A DNA stretch of 64,000 nucleotides, from assembly GCA_028994555.1 (NCBI GenBank), contig JARDVN010000001.1:4526001-4590000 (forward strand). The letters run 5' to 3'. The stretch is from Citrobacter amalonaticus (GTDB lineage Bacteria > Pseudomonadota > Gammaproteobacteria > Enterobacterales > Enterobacteriaceae). Below the pieces are notes generated by a model that saw nothing but the letters and a program-made list of their open reading frames with translations, had not been told where the DNA came from and did no database searches. Position numbers and translations under genes: made by a program. Within the stretch, counting starts at the first letter, position 1. Every line of letters starts with the position of its first letter. Positions 11,115 to 21,347 of the stretch are shown piece by piece.

Positions 11115-11150
11115 AACGCCCCGGTAAGCAATGGCTCATCCGGGGCGTTG
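11115..11150 (-). terminator. Rho-independent terminator after ndk
   Basis: A strong stem formed by AACGCCCCGG and CCGGGGCGTT around a loop of about 16 bases, followed on the minus strand by a T-rich tract. It lies 70-110 bases after the ndk stop and just before rlmN, so it ends ndk transcripts or attenuates read-through. Confidence 0.75.
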
Positions 11151-11222
11151 CATTGTACAAAGTCTGGCGCAAGGATGCCACGTTTGCACGCGGCATTTAG
11201 CGAAAAATTATTCCCCGAGGAA

Positions 11223-11654
11223 TTAACGTGTGCGAGCGCACACCTCGCCTTCCGCAAAGAAATAGGCGATTTCACGCTGGGCGGATTCGACAGAATCAGA
11301 ACCGTGAGTACCGTTTTCAGTGAAGCTGTCGGCGTAGTCAGCACGCAGGGTACCTGCCAGAGCGTTAGCCGGGTTGGTTGCACCCAGCAGATCGCGGTGA
11401 CGCTGTACCGCGTTTTCGCCTTCCAGCACGGACACCACGATAGGACCAGAGGTCATGAACTCGACCAGACCGTCAAAGAACGGCTTGCCGTCATGCTCAG
11501 CATAGAAGCCGCGCGCCTGTTCAACGGTCAGGTGCAGCATTTTGGTACCGACGATTTTGAACCCTGCAGCTTCAAAGCGCGTAAAGATATTACCAATAAC
11601 GTTTTTTGCCACCGCGTTTGGCTTGATGATGGAAAAAGTACGTTCAATAGCCAT
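11223..11654 (-). CDS. ndk: Nucleoside diphosphate kinase
   Basis: A 143-residue enzyme that transfers phosphate between nucleoside tri- and diphosphates through a phosphohistidine. The catalytic His lies in the signature NGTHGSDS, and the N-terminal [12 protein letters not shown] is typical. The length equals that of E. coli Ndk. It is monocistronic here, with 135 bases to pbpC upstream and a terminator downstream. Confidence 0.98.
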   Translation of the reverse strand: MAIERTFSIIKPNAVAKNVIGNIFTRFEAAGFKIVGTKMLHLTVEQARGFYAEHDGKPFFDGLVEFMTSGPIVVSVLEGENAVQRHRDLLGATNPANALAGTLRADYADSFTENGTHGSDSVESAQREIAYFFAEGEVCARTR

Positions 11655-11789
11655 GATTACCTCTGAAAGATGTTCTGTTGTGTTTTACCTGGCGCGGATT
11701 ATAAAGAGCATCCCGGCTATTGCATATGGATAGAGGTAACATTTTTTTAAAATAAGATGAGTATTAGCAACAAAGAATGTCAATCTGGT

Positions 11790-14102
11790 CTACAGCAGGG
11801 AAAACCTCACCGTCGCAACTTGCCCACTTTCATCCATCGCCAGTAGCTGATAGTCACCTTTTTCGCGCAGACGTAACGTGACACCACGCCCACGTTCATT
11901 CAGCGGTTCGCCATTAAGGAACCACCAGCGCTCTCCTGCTCCGCCGCTGCTCTGAATCGTTACGCTCGCCTCAGCAGCACCCGGTAAACGCTTGACGATT
12001 GCGCCATCACGCACGCCTGTCAGCAACAGCGGCAGCGCAGGATCCTGCCCATGTGGCGGGCATTCCGTTGAGGCTAACGGCAAGCGCGCACTGCGCCGCT
12101 CTGAGGCTGGTAACCACGGTTCCAGCGGCAATGGCCAGACAATCAGCCTCTGCTCCTGCGCCTGCGGGCAATCGGCGGCAACGCGTCGACCTGCCTTGTC
12201 CAGCCAGATCGGAAAACGAATGCCGCTCATTCCCTCCTGCCCCGGCAACAAGAGCGTAGGCGGCTGAGCATCTTCCAGCAGCCAGGTAGCAAGACGACGT
12301 CGGCAGTTGCTGTCACCCGGAGGAAGAGATTGTCCGCCAGGCCAGCACACGACGCCGCGAGTGACCGACTGCGGTCGCGGATCTTCCGGCAGAGTGGCTC
12401 CACGGGCTAAAAGCAGGTTGTTCACCTGATTAAGTAGTGGGATAGCGCTGGCATAACCAAATTGCCCGGCAACAGGCGTGCCGTCCGGTCTTCCCGTCCA
12501 GATACCGATAATATAGCGGGCATTGAGGCCTATGGCCCACGCATCACGATAGCCATAGCTGGTGCCGGTTTTTCGCGCCAGCGGTACTATCCGGGGAAGC
12601 GCATTGTCCGGCAGCGGCTGCGCTTCATCAGCTAAAATCCGTCGGATGATCCACGCCGCGCCCGGCGACATCAGCGTGCGTTCAGCAAGCGGATCGCCCG
12701 GTTGCAAACGCAATTTACCCGCTTTGCCATAACGGGCAAAAGCGCTGTAACCGGCGACCATATCTTCAAGGCGCGCGCCCGCGCCCCCCAGAATAAGCGA
12801 CAGATTGGGCGCCGCACCCGCTGGCAGATATAACGGCAGCCCGACATTGCGTAATTGCGCGGCAAAGCGCTTCGGACCGTAAGCTTCCAGCACCTGCACC
12901 GCAGGCAAATTGAGCGAGCGCAACAGCGCTTCGCTCATACTGACTGGACCATGGAAGCCGCTGTCAAAATTACCCGGACGATAATCCCCACTACGGCGCG
13001 GCACATCCTGTAACAGAGATGCCGGGTGGATCAATCCATCATCCAGCGCCAGTCCATAAACAAAAGGCTTGAACACGGAGCCTGGCGATCGGATCGCCTT
13101 AACCATATCCACATGGCCGAAACGCGTATCATCATTCAGATCGACCGAACCGACCCAGCCGCGCACGCTCATATCAGTATGATCGACAACGATCATCGCC
13201 AGCGAACTGCGCGCAGGCAGCCTTCCCTTCCAGTTTTGCGCCAGCTCTTCCAGCTGTCGTTGCAACCCGGCATCCAGAGTCGTGACAATTTTGTCGCCTT
13301 GATTTTTACCCAACATCATCCGCGAGAACAGCGGTGCCAGTTGTGGCATCTGGCGAGGTGTCAGCCACACAGGCTCTTCACGTGATTCCTCAACCTGGCG
13401 TCGCGCCCATACCCCTTGCGCCGCCATCCGCTCCAGCACTTTGTTGCGCGCCGCTTCTGCCCGATCCGGCCAGCGATCGGGGCGCAGTCGACTCGGCGCC
13501 TGCGGCAATACCGCCAGTAGCGCAGCTTCAGAGTAGCTGAGCTGCGACGGAGGCTTTCCGAGATACGCCCAACTGGCCGCGCCAATTCCCTGTAATGTGC
13601 CGCCAAACGGTGCGCGGTTGAGGTACAGCGTCAGGATGTCGCGTTTTGAGAGATGCCATTCAAGCTGCACGGCGCGCCAGAGCTGACGAAACTTACCGCC
13701 AAACGTGCGGGGATGTGGATCGAGTAATCGCGCCACCTGCATGGTCAGCGTGCTGCCGCCGGAAATCACCCGTCCGGAGGAAAGATCCTGCCAGGCGGCA
13801 CGCAGTATGGAGAGAGGGTTTACCCCCGGATGTTTCCAGAACCAGCGATCTTCGTAGTGAATGAGCGCCTCAAGATAACGCGGAGAGACCTCTTCAGGCG
13901 TGACCGGATAGCGCCAGATGCCGTCCGCGTCTGCGAATCGCCACAGCGGCGTCCCGTCATGAGCCACGACCACTCGCGCCGGATTAACCTCACGCAAAGG
14001 GAGCGGCCAGAGTTTATCCGCCGCCCACACGGCGCAAACGAGTAAAACAGACGCGGCGACCAGCCAAAGCCAGCCGCCGCGTTTACCGGTAAATCGCCTC
14101 AT
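11790..14102 (-). CDS. pbpC: Penicillin-binding protein 1C
   Basis: A 770-residue bifunctional class A penicillin-binding protein. An N-terminal membrane anchor (about residues 10-28) is followed by a glycosyltransferase GT51 domain (HYEDRWFWKHPG, GGSTLTMQVAR), a transpeptidase domain with SxxK in SPGSVFKP and a KTGTSYG box, and a C-terminal BiPBP domain. Its start codon directly follows the yfhM stop (TAAATG), so the two are cotranscribed and translationally coupled. In E. coli this pair is thought to link wall repair with protease trapping. Confidence 0.96.
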   Translation of the reverse strand: MRRFTGKRGGWLWLVAASVLLVCAVWAADKLWPLPLREVNPARVVVAHDGTPLWRFADADGIWRYPVTPEEVSPRYLEALIHYEDRWFWKHPGVNPLSILRAAWQDLSSGRVISGGSTLTMQVARLLDPHPRTFGGKFRQLWRAVQLEWHLSKRDILTLYLNRAPFGGTLQGIGAASWAYLGKPPSQLSYSEAALLAVLPQAPSRLRPDRWPDRAEAARNKVLERMAAQGVWARRQVEESREEPVWLTPRQMPQLAPLFSRMMLGKNQGDKIVTTLDAGLQRQLEELAQNWKGRLPARSSLAMIVVDHTDMSVRGWVGSVDLNDDTRFGHVDMVKAIRSPGSVFKPFVYGLALDDGLIHPASLLQDVPRRSGDYRPGNFDSGFHGPVSMSEALLRSLNLPAVQVLEAYGPKRFAAQLRNVGLPLYLPAGAAPNLSLILGGAGARLEDMVAGYSAFARYGKAGKLRLQPGDPLAERTLMSPGAAWIIRRILADEAQPLPDNALPRIVPLARKTGTSYGYRDAWAIGLNARYIIGIWTGRPDGTPVAGQFGYASAIPLLNQVNNLLLARGATLPEDPRPQSVTRGVVCWPGGQSLPPGDSNCRRRLATWLLEDAQPPTLLLPGQEGMSGIRFPIWLDKAGRRVAADCPQAQEQRLIVWPLPLEPWLPASERRSARLPLASTECPPHGQDPALPLLLTGVRDGAIVKRLPGAAEASVTIQSSGGAGERWWFLNGEPLNERGRGVTLRLREKGDYQLLAMDESGQVATVRFSLL

Positions 14103-17100
14103 TTACGGCTTAACAATCAGTATTTCCTCAGAGGCGCCGGTCGCACGCCATTGCGGAACATACATCGATTCCACCATCGGCGCAGGCACCTGATAGGTTC
14201 CCGGCGTCACCGCTCGCGCCAGATACACCAGCGTCACCGGCTGACCCTGATTCACCGCCACCGCGGCGACAAAGCGATCGTCACGGAACTCGACATGCTG
14301 AATATCCGCCTGCTGCATTTGATTGAGCAAGTTTTGAACTTCGCTGCCGCTGTCCTGCAAACTGGCGCTCCCGTTGGCCAGATTCTGGTTTTCCAGTTCC
14401 AGCCCGGCAGGCAGCAGATCCACCACCAGCGCATCCGGTACGTCCTGACTGGCTTTCACTTCCAGCCAGACCAGCACCAGTTCACCGCTGCGCAGAGAAT
14501 CCAGCGATTTAGTTTGCCCATCGGTGCCCAGAATATGACGCTCAATTTGCAGCACATTACTGGTGGGTGCCGGAGCCGTTTGTGGGTAGCCGTTCACGTC
14601 CAGACGCAGCCACATCGGCAAAGAACCGTTATTCGTCACCTGCAGCGCCGCGAGTTGATCGGCGTCCAGATTGCGGGTTTGCGCTTTATCCCCCCGCCAG
14701 TGGTTGCTCCGCAAGCGAGGTCTGTGCCTGCCAGGTACCCGGTAAATCCTGCAGCGAACGGGCTGCCAGGAACAGCGCGTTATTCTCCTGTGTTGACAGC
14801 CAGCGCTGACCAAATGCCTGTTCAGAAAGCGTGTTCAGCAGCGTGTTCTGGACGTCCGGCTTCAGGTTATTCTCTTCCAGCAGCGCCAGCATCAGGGCGT
14901 TATCGCGAAGCGGACTGCCGTAATCGGCCAGCCACTGACGTTCGTCGTGACGCGGTGTGGACAGTGCCAGCGTCACGGCGTCGTCACCCCGTTTCGCATC
15001 CCCCATCGTGTTCAACGCGATGCCGAGTTGTAGCAACGGTAAACCGGATGCTGCCTGGCTGCGACGCTCCCAGATCTCGCGAAGTGCGCCAAGCGGAGCT
15101 TTCTGCTGACGAGCCAGGACCATTGCCGCGTAGGCCTGCACGGCAAATTTGCTCGCCTGCGAATCACTGGAATAGCGAATCGACATCATCCCCGGATCCT
15201 GCAGATAACGCAGCAGACGCGCGTTACCCTGGTTGATCCCCTCCGCCGGAACGCTATAGCCCTGCTCGCCCGCGCGAACCAAGAAATCCATCGCATAGGC
15301 GGTCAGCCAGTACTCTTCCGGGCCATTTTTATCCCACAGCGCGAAACCACCGTTATCACGCTGCATTTGCAGCAGGCGCGATATCCCGGTGTCGATTGCC
15401 GCACGACGCTTCTCGTCAGTATCCCCCCGTAATACCCAGCGCATTTAGCTGCGCAGCATTGGTGTAGAGCGAAGGGAACAGGCCGCTGGTGGTTTGTTCC
15501 AGACAACCGTAGGGATACGCCTTCAGCTCACGGATATAACGCGCCAGATTTAACGGCGGTTTACCGCTGAACAGCAGTTGGCCCTGCACCGTCACCGGAG
15601 AGAAATTCGCCAACCCTTCCGCGGAAGGTGTCCAGCTTTCACCGGGTTGCAGCATCACGCCGTTATTGACCGTTTGCGCCGGGAATGCCGGGCGTACGCC
15701 AATCTTCCACTGCTTGTGCTGCGGCCCGATATTTTCGCCTGGCACGTTCAGTCCACTTAACGTCGCCTGTAGCTCGCCATCGCCAAATCCTTCTTTCGCA
15801 CGAACAGGAACAAATAAGGTCGTGCGTACGCCCGGCGCCAGATTAACCTGCGCAGGCTGGTCGCTGACCAGTTCAATCAAACCGCTGGCGGTCAGCGTCA
15901 CGTTCAGCGATTGCAGTTGATCGGTCAGGTTGGTGACGTCCAGTACCAGTCGCGAGGTATCATCACCGGCCATAAAGCGCGGCATATTCAACTCGGCAAT
16001 GACCGGGGCGGCGACGATGGTCTTGCTTTCATTGCTGCCAAAATCATCCGCCGTCCACGCCTGCGCCATCACACGGAGTTCACCGTTGAAATCGCCAATC
16101 GGCAGCGTCACGCTGCCTTCGCCCTGCTCATTGAGCATGACCGGTTGCGCCTGCTGCGCGACGATAGTCACATGATTAACCGGCGGTTTACCGCCGCGCT
16201 TCAGCTCGTCGCCATCACCACCAAAGCGTAGTGCGGCCAGACGCCCCTGCCCTTCGATCACCTGACCATAAATGTCATAAATATCCGCGCCGTAGCGCTT
16301 TTGTCCGAAGAACGCCTGCCACGGATCCGGCGTAACGTAATCGGTAATGTTCAACACGCCGCTGTCCACAGCCGATACCAGGACATTGACCTGTTTTGGC
16401 GTCTCGCCATTTTTACTGCTGGCCTTAATCTTCACAGTCAACGGCTGATTCGGACGCATTTTGGCTGGGCTTTCCAGCACCAGATCCAGACGTCGATTTT
16501 CGTCCCCCCAGCGGTAGATGCAGCAGCCCCACCGCGCGTTTCGGCGTGGCAGAACGGGATTTATCTCCCGGACGCACAACCAGCGTGCTCAGATACAAAT
16601 CATGACGATTCCAGGATTTATCAACCGGAATGGAGAGATCCAGCCCCTGCGCCGGAACATCAATTTCCTGCCACCATAGTGGACCTTCACTGGATTCCAC
16701 CATTGCATAGCCTTTTCCCGCCGCCGGTGCCGCAATATGCAGCTTCATCGTATCGCCCGGACGATAGGCCGGCTTGTCCAGCTTCAGCGTGACGCGATCT
16801 GGCCGCGCCGCGCCGCTGCCATCACTGTTATCCTGCCAACTATAACCAGCCCAAAAACGGACGCTGCTGATCGCATCGTTTGGCGCTTTGACTTCCAGTC
16901 GGTAGGCACCCCACTCGACCGGGAATGTCACTTTGCCGGTTTCATCCGCTTTCAGATCCAGCGTCTGCTCACCTTCCACCAGATCTTTTTGATCAAAGCG
17001 TGACTGCCAGCCTTCACTTTCCAGCCAGTCCCAGTAATAGTCGCGACGCTCACGAATCAAACGCACCTGTAACCCGGAGACCGCTTTCTTCTCTCCCTGG

Positions 17101-19050
17101 GCATCGACGTAGACAATGTCAAAGGCGGCGTTGCTGCCTTCATCGACAATCGGCTGATTCACCGTGGTATCGGTGCGGTAGTCATACACCGCTTTCACCG
17201 CAAATTGCGGACGGATACCCGGTAAGGTGTCTGCTGGCCAGACCGCCTGCTCAGCGCGACGCGTGACGGGACGCCCACCGGATTCCAGCAGGCTGGCCTG
17301 CAAAATTACTTTCAACGGTGAGTGAGTTTCACGCCATGCGCTGTTGGTGCTGATTTCGCCACGCCCGGTTTCGTTCAGCGTCAATTGGACTTCGTCAAGA
17401 CTGCGCGACAGGTTCTCCTCAACAATATTACCAAACTGGAAGCCCGGCAGTGACGGCACGGCATCACGCAGCGGGCGCAGGTACAGCTGTCCCTGTAACG
17501 CATTGCCATTCGCCGGGGCGCCGTATAGGTAGTAGCCCACCGCCGAGAACGTCACCTTGTCAGGGGGAGATAATGGCGTCTTTTGCCCAGTGAGATTCAG
17601 CGCCATTCGCTCCGGCATGAAATCTTCAACGTGGAAATCCCACATCCGGGTCTGGTTATCGCCTGTGTTGGCGCGAATGTGCCACATTCCGGTCGGTGCG
17701 CCGCTGTCCAGTGGATACGTGAAACGATACAACCCGTTATCCGGCTGGCTGACCACAGTACGGATCACCTGGCCGTCCGGCTTTACCACCTCAAGCTTCA
17801 CCGGTTGATCGGGTAACGTCTTACCGTCGCTGTCGCGCAGCAGACCGTTGAGGATCACCGTTTCGCCGGGACGATAGAGATCGCGCGGGCCAAACATAAA
17901 GAACTGTTTGCTAAAGCCGGGATCCCCGGCGATATCAAATTCGGCCAAATCCAGCGCCGGGAGTTTCAGATCCAGCAGCGTGGTTTGCCCCTCTTTACGT
18001 GCCAACAACAGTGCGGCGCTCTGGTGATTTTCAAGCTGTACATGGCCTTTCGCATCGCTGGTCGCTTTCGCCAGGGTCTGGCCTTTTTCATCCAGTAAGG
18101 CGACCTCTATCCCCTGCTGCGCGGCACCATTCTCCAGGCTTTGCGTGAATACATCGAGCCGGTTCTGGTAGCGGTGCGCGGATACGCCGATGTCGCTGAG
18201 CGTGAACAACGTTGCGGCGTTACTGTACTCGTACTGCCCGGCTTTGGTCATCACCGCAACATAAACACCGGCCTGCTGCAACGGCTTGATCTCGCTCAGC
18301 GGCAGAAGGAGTTTTTCGCGGGTGTTACGCGCAGGATTGAGATCAAAGCGGCCGGTATAGACCAGATCCGCCATTTTCAGGAGATTGTCGGACTCCCAGT
18401 TGGACATCGAACTCCGGTACTCCCACCGGCTGACAAAGGCCGCGAGCGATTCCGGCTTCACGCGGAAAAAGTTAACGTCTACATTGTTCACGTTAAGCGC
18501 CATAACGGGCAAACCTTCCACGACTTTCCCTGGCAGCAGCGAACCGCGACTGGCAAAACCCACGCTGGGTTGAATATCCCGCGTGGTTAGGCTTTTCTCA
18601 TAATTGATTTTGAAGGTCGCTTTGTTCAGCGCCCTGAGATCGCGCTCAATGGTCACCAGCAGGTCACGATTCGGTTCCAGGTGGCGTAAGCGCAGCTCTT
18701 TCAGATTCGACGACAGTTCCCATGCGCCATCGACTTTACCGCTTTTTTTATCCACCACGTGGACGATGCGGGCAAAATCCTGTTCAGGATCTAACGGGAT
18801 GGAAAAGGTCAACACCAGCGTGGATGCGCCGTCCAGTTGCACCTCTGAGGCATCCAGCAGCGTCAGCGCTTTGCCCTCGCTCTGCTGAGCCAGCTTCTGC
18901 AGCTTCGCGGTATCTTTGACCGTTTTCTTTTCCGCCGCAGGCTGCGCGGCGGGAGGGGCGTTATTCGCCGCTATGGGGGGCTTTATCGTTATTATCGCAC
19001 CCTGCAAGCGCCAGCATGAACATGCAAGCGACTACGCGTATGAATTTCAT
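14103..19050 (-). CDS. yfhM: Bacterial alpha-2-macroglobulin lipoprotein YfhM, four frameshifts
   Basis: Large periplasmic lipoprotein of the alpha-2-macroglobulin family, proposed to trap foreign proteases by a bait region and an activated thioester. The start at 19048-19050 gives a signal peptide ending in the lipobox LAGC. The thioester motif CLEQ is intact at 15494-15505, so this is the thioester-bearing class that pairs with PBP1C. Four frame breaks at about 18975-18980, 16504-16509, 15423-15428 and 14691-14696 each lie in a run of six C or G, and dropping one base repairs each. The repaired protein has about 1647 residues, close to the E. coli length of 1653. It is followed immediately by pbpC. 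Confidence 0.95.
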
Positions 19051-19260
19051 TTGTCATCCCTGGCCAACGTGGCCCGTTAGTTAGCAACGTGAACTGTTAT
19101 TATGCGTGAGATTTCGCTTTGTGTAAGTCTCTATCCCTCCCTTCTTGTCTGAATTTAATTAAGAAGTGTGGGATCACTGGACAAATCAGCCTCTTTTACT
19201 TGTCCCCTGTCGGCAAAGGCCTGACAATTTAGCGGACACCTGATAAACATGGAGATCCCC
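19051..19260. promoter_or_regulatory. Divergent promoter region yfhM / sseA
   Basis: This 210-base spacer separates the two divergent starts. It includes a purine-rich ribosome binding site (GGAG) 9-12 bases before the sseA ATG. I could not assign individual promoters with confidence. Confidence 0.4.
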
Positions 19261-20114
19261 ATGACTACCGCCTTTTTTTGTCGCCGCCGACTGGCTTGCC
19301 GAGCATATTGACGATCCGCAGATTCAAATCATCGACGCCCGCATGGCGCCGCCAGGGCAGGAAGACCGCGACGTTGCGCAAGAGTATCGCTCGGGGCATA
19401 TCCCGGGTGCGGTGTTTTTCGATATCGAAGCGCTCTCCGACCATACGTCACCTCTGCCGCATATGATGCCACGCCCGGAAAGCTTCGCCGTGGCGATGCG
19501 TGAACTGGGAGTTCATCAGGATAAACATCTGATTGTGTATGATGAGGGAAATCTGTTCTCCGCCCCGCGCGCGTGGTGGATGCTGCGTACCTTTGGCGTG
19601 GAGAACGTGTCCATTCTGGGTGGTGGCCTGGCGGGCTGGCAACGTGATGAGTTGCCGCTGCAGGAAGGTGACGTTGAACTGCCGGAAGGCGAGTTTGATC
19701 CAGCGTTTAACCCTGACGCCGTCGTGCGCGTCACCGATGTGCTGCTCGCCAGCCATGAAAAAAGCGCACAGATTGTCGATGCCCGCCCGGCAGCACGTTT
19801 TAATGCTGAAGTCGACGAGCCGCGTCCTGGTCTCAGACGTGGTCATGTACCCGGCGCCTTAAACGTGCCGTGGACAGAACTGGTTCAGGAAGGGGGAACT
19901 GAAAACAACTGACGAGCTGGATGCCATCTTCTTTCGTCATGGCGTCAGTTTTGATCGTCCGATTATCGCCAGCTGTGGTTCTGGCGTGACGGCAGCCGTC
20001 GTTGTGCTGGCGCTTGCGACACTGGACGTGCCAGACGTCGCACTGTATGACGGTGCGTGGAGCGAATGGGGAGCGCGTGCCGATTTACCGGTAGAACCGG
20101 ATGACGCTAAATAA
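19261..20114 (+). CDS. sseA: 3-mercaptopyruvate sulfurtransferase SseA, two frameshifts
   Basis: Rhodanese-family enzyme with two rhodanese domains that transfers sulfur from 3-mercaptopyruvate to thiol or cyanide acceptors. The active-site Cys lies in the loop SCGSGVTA near residue 238; the CGSGVT form is the mercaptopyruvate sulfurtransferase signature. The N-terminus reads MTTAFF and then needs one T removed from the 7-T run at 19273-19279 to continue as VAADWLAEHI. A second break in the 5-G run near 19892-19896 needs one G removed to link VPWTELVQEG to the C-terminus. The repaired length is 283 residues, against 281 in E. coli. Confidence 0.95.
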
Positions 20115-20143
20115 ATTCTGATTTCTTAGTCTCTTTCGACCAC

Positions 20144-20181
20144 AAAAAAAACCGCTCAAACGTTTTGAGCGGTTTTTTTTG
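20144..20181. terminator. Bidirectional rho-independent terminator after sseA
   Basis: A perfect stem AAAACCGCTCAAA/TTTGAGCGGTTTT flanked by A and T runs of eight. It ends sseA transcripts and would also stop any minus-strand transcript leaving the timP upstream region. Confidence 0.88.
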
Positions 20182-20310
20182 TGCTGGTCCGGTTCGCGGC
20201 CTTTCCAGCTGGCTGTGTTGCCATAGCAACGCAGGCACGTCGTAGTGCTTGCTGTCACGGCATTATCGCCAGTGGTGCTGTCATGAAGCGGTCTTTGCAT
20301 GGACCGCACA

Positions 20311-20427
20311 ATGAAGATACGGTACGTCTGTATCGTGCTTCTTGTTTCTGGTGTGTTGTGCCTTCACGCAGACCAGAGTTACCCCAGTAATTCTGTTTTC
20401 GTAAAGACCAACGACCAGGGCAGGTAA
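20311..20427 (+). CDS. timP: TimP-like small toxic inner-membrane protein (RyfA locus)
   Basis: A 38-codon gene, MKIRYVCIVLLVSGVLCLHA followed by a polar tail beginning DQSYPSNS. It starts with two basic residues, has a hydrophobic core at residues 5-18, and has a plausible signal peptidase site after HA. It lies in the sseA-sseB gap on the plus strand, exactly where E. coli and Salmonella carry the RyfA transcript; in Salmonella this encodes TimP, a 38-residue membrane-targeting toxin repressed by the sRNA TimR. Length, signal-like sequence and location all agree. I cannot delimit TimR, but the 130 bases upstream (20181-20310), with a hairpin at 20217-20230, are the likely place for the toxin leader and its regulator. 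Confidence 0.78.
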   Translation: MKIRYVCIVLLVSGVLCLHADQSYPSNSVFVKTNDQGR

Positions 20428-20435
20428 GCGAGGAT

Positions 20436-20460
20436 GCCGCCCTTCGGGGCGGCTTTCCTT
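20436..20460 (+). terminator. Terminator of the timP/RyfA transcript
   Basis: The stem GCCGCCC/GGGCGGC closes a TTCG tetraloop and is followed by TTTCCTT. It lies 8 bases after the timP stop codon and just before the convergent sseB stop. Confidence 0.75.
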
Positions 20461-20463
20461 CAC

Positions 20464-21240
20464 TTAAATAATTCGGTTCTGTTTGAAATCACGCAGGAAC
20501 CCGCCCCAACGACGCTCGTAGAAGGGGGCAATATGTTCGGTGATAAAATGGCTTATCCCCTGCTCGCCTTTTTTCACCTGGCAGATATCGATTGGCTCAT
20601 CGCCAGGTAAGGTGTCCGTCGCCACGCTACCCGCCGCATGAATAATCTCCTCAATATCGCCATCCGCTTCAATGCCAATCAGCAGATTGGCCTCAGCATC
20701 AGCGCTCTCTTTGATGGAACAGAGAAAAGCGCGTTTCACCGGCTTGATGGTCTTAAACAGCGTAGTGAGCGAGTCGATCATCTGCGCTGGCGGTTCGGCC
20801 ACTTCGGAGAGGATCAGAGATTCGCCGCCTTCCAGCACTTCCTGCGTACTCAGCGGATTCCCTTCTTCCCCCATCAGCAGGCTGATTTCGCGTGGCATGA
20901 ACTCTTTTCCGGTCGGCAGTTTAGCGTTGAGGAACAGGGTTTCGCCGAGCGTCATCTCAAACAGCGTCCGTACCGGCATCACCACAAACGCCTGCTCATC
21001 TTCGACGGCCTGCTGCAACGCTTCCAGCGAGGTGAAAAAAGGAATGACCGTGGTGCCATCTTCTTTTTCCCAGTGCTGAAGATCGAGCGCACTGTCTTCA
21101 ATCACTGTCTCGCCTTCTGCCGCAGTGCCTGGCACCCAGACGGTGGATTCCAGCAGGGTACGGAAAAATGCCGGGCGGTGCGCAGGCTCTGTCGCCGCCT
21201 GCTCCAGCAGGATTTCTAATTCGTTTTTCGTTTCAGACAT
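20464..21240 (-). CDS. sseB: SseB family protein (serine sensitivity enhancer)
   Basis: A 258-residue cytoplasmic protein of the SseB family. Overexpression in E. coli enhances sensitivity to serine; the molecular function is not known. The start chosen is the ATG at 21238-21240 (MSETKNELEILLEQ), which gives the E. coli length, rather than an in-frame ATG three codons upstream. It is the last gene downstream of the isc-pepB run, separated from pepB by a REP-type repeat. Confidence 0.93.
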   Translation of the reverse strand: MSETKNELEILLEQAATEPAHRPAFFRTLLESTVWVPGTAAEGETVIEDSALDLQHWEKEDGTTVIPFFTSLEALQQAVEDEQAFVVMPVRTLFEMTLGETLFLNAKLPTGKEFMPREISLLMGEEGNPLSTQEVLEGGESLILSEVAEPPAQMIDSLTTLFKTIKPVKRAFLCSIKESADAEANLLIGIEADGDIEEIIHAAGSVATDTLPGDEPIDICQVKKGEQGISHFITEHIAPFYERRWGGFLRDFKQNRII

Positions 21241-21261
21241 AGAGATCACAACTTATCTATG

Positions 21262-21340
21262 GATCGCAGGCCTGATAAGACGCAGTGCGTCGCCATCAGG
21301 CAAAATGCCGGGGAGCGCTTCGCTTACCCGGCCTACAAAA
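21262..21340. repeat. REP/BIME element between pepB and sseB
   Basis: Two palindromic units: GCCTGATAAGACGC...GCGTCGCCATCAGGC, followed by CCGGGGAGCGCTTCGCTTACCCGG. These have the core and spacing of enterobacterial REP units and probably act as an mRNA 3'-end stabiliser for pepB. Confidence 0.8.
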
Positions 21341-21347
21341 ATACCTT

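Noticed and set aside
14151..15236. A 361-codon open frame opposite yfhM
   Set aside because: It is antisense to yfhM and spans one of its frame errors; no independent evidence of coding.
20085..20309. A 74-codon minus-strand frame opposite the sseA end and the timP leader
   Set aside because: It crosses the strong bidirectional terminator at 20144-20181 and encodes a low-complexity basic peptide; it is more likely that any minus-strand RNA here is a regulator than a message.
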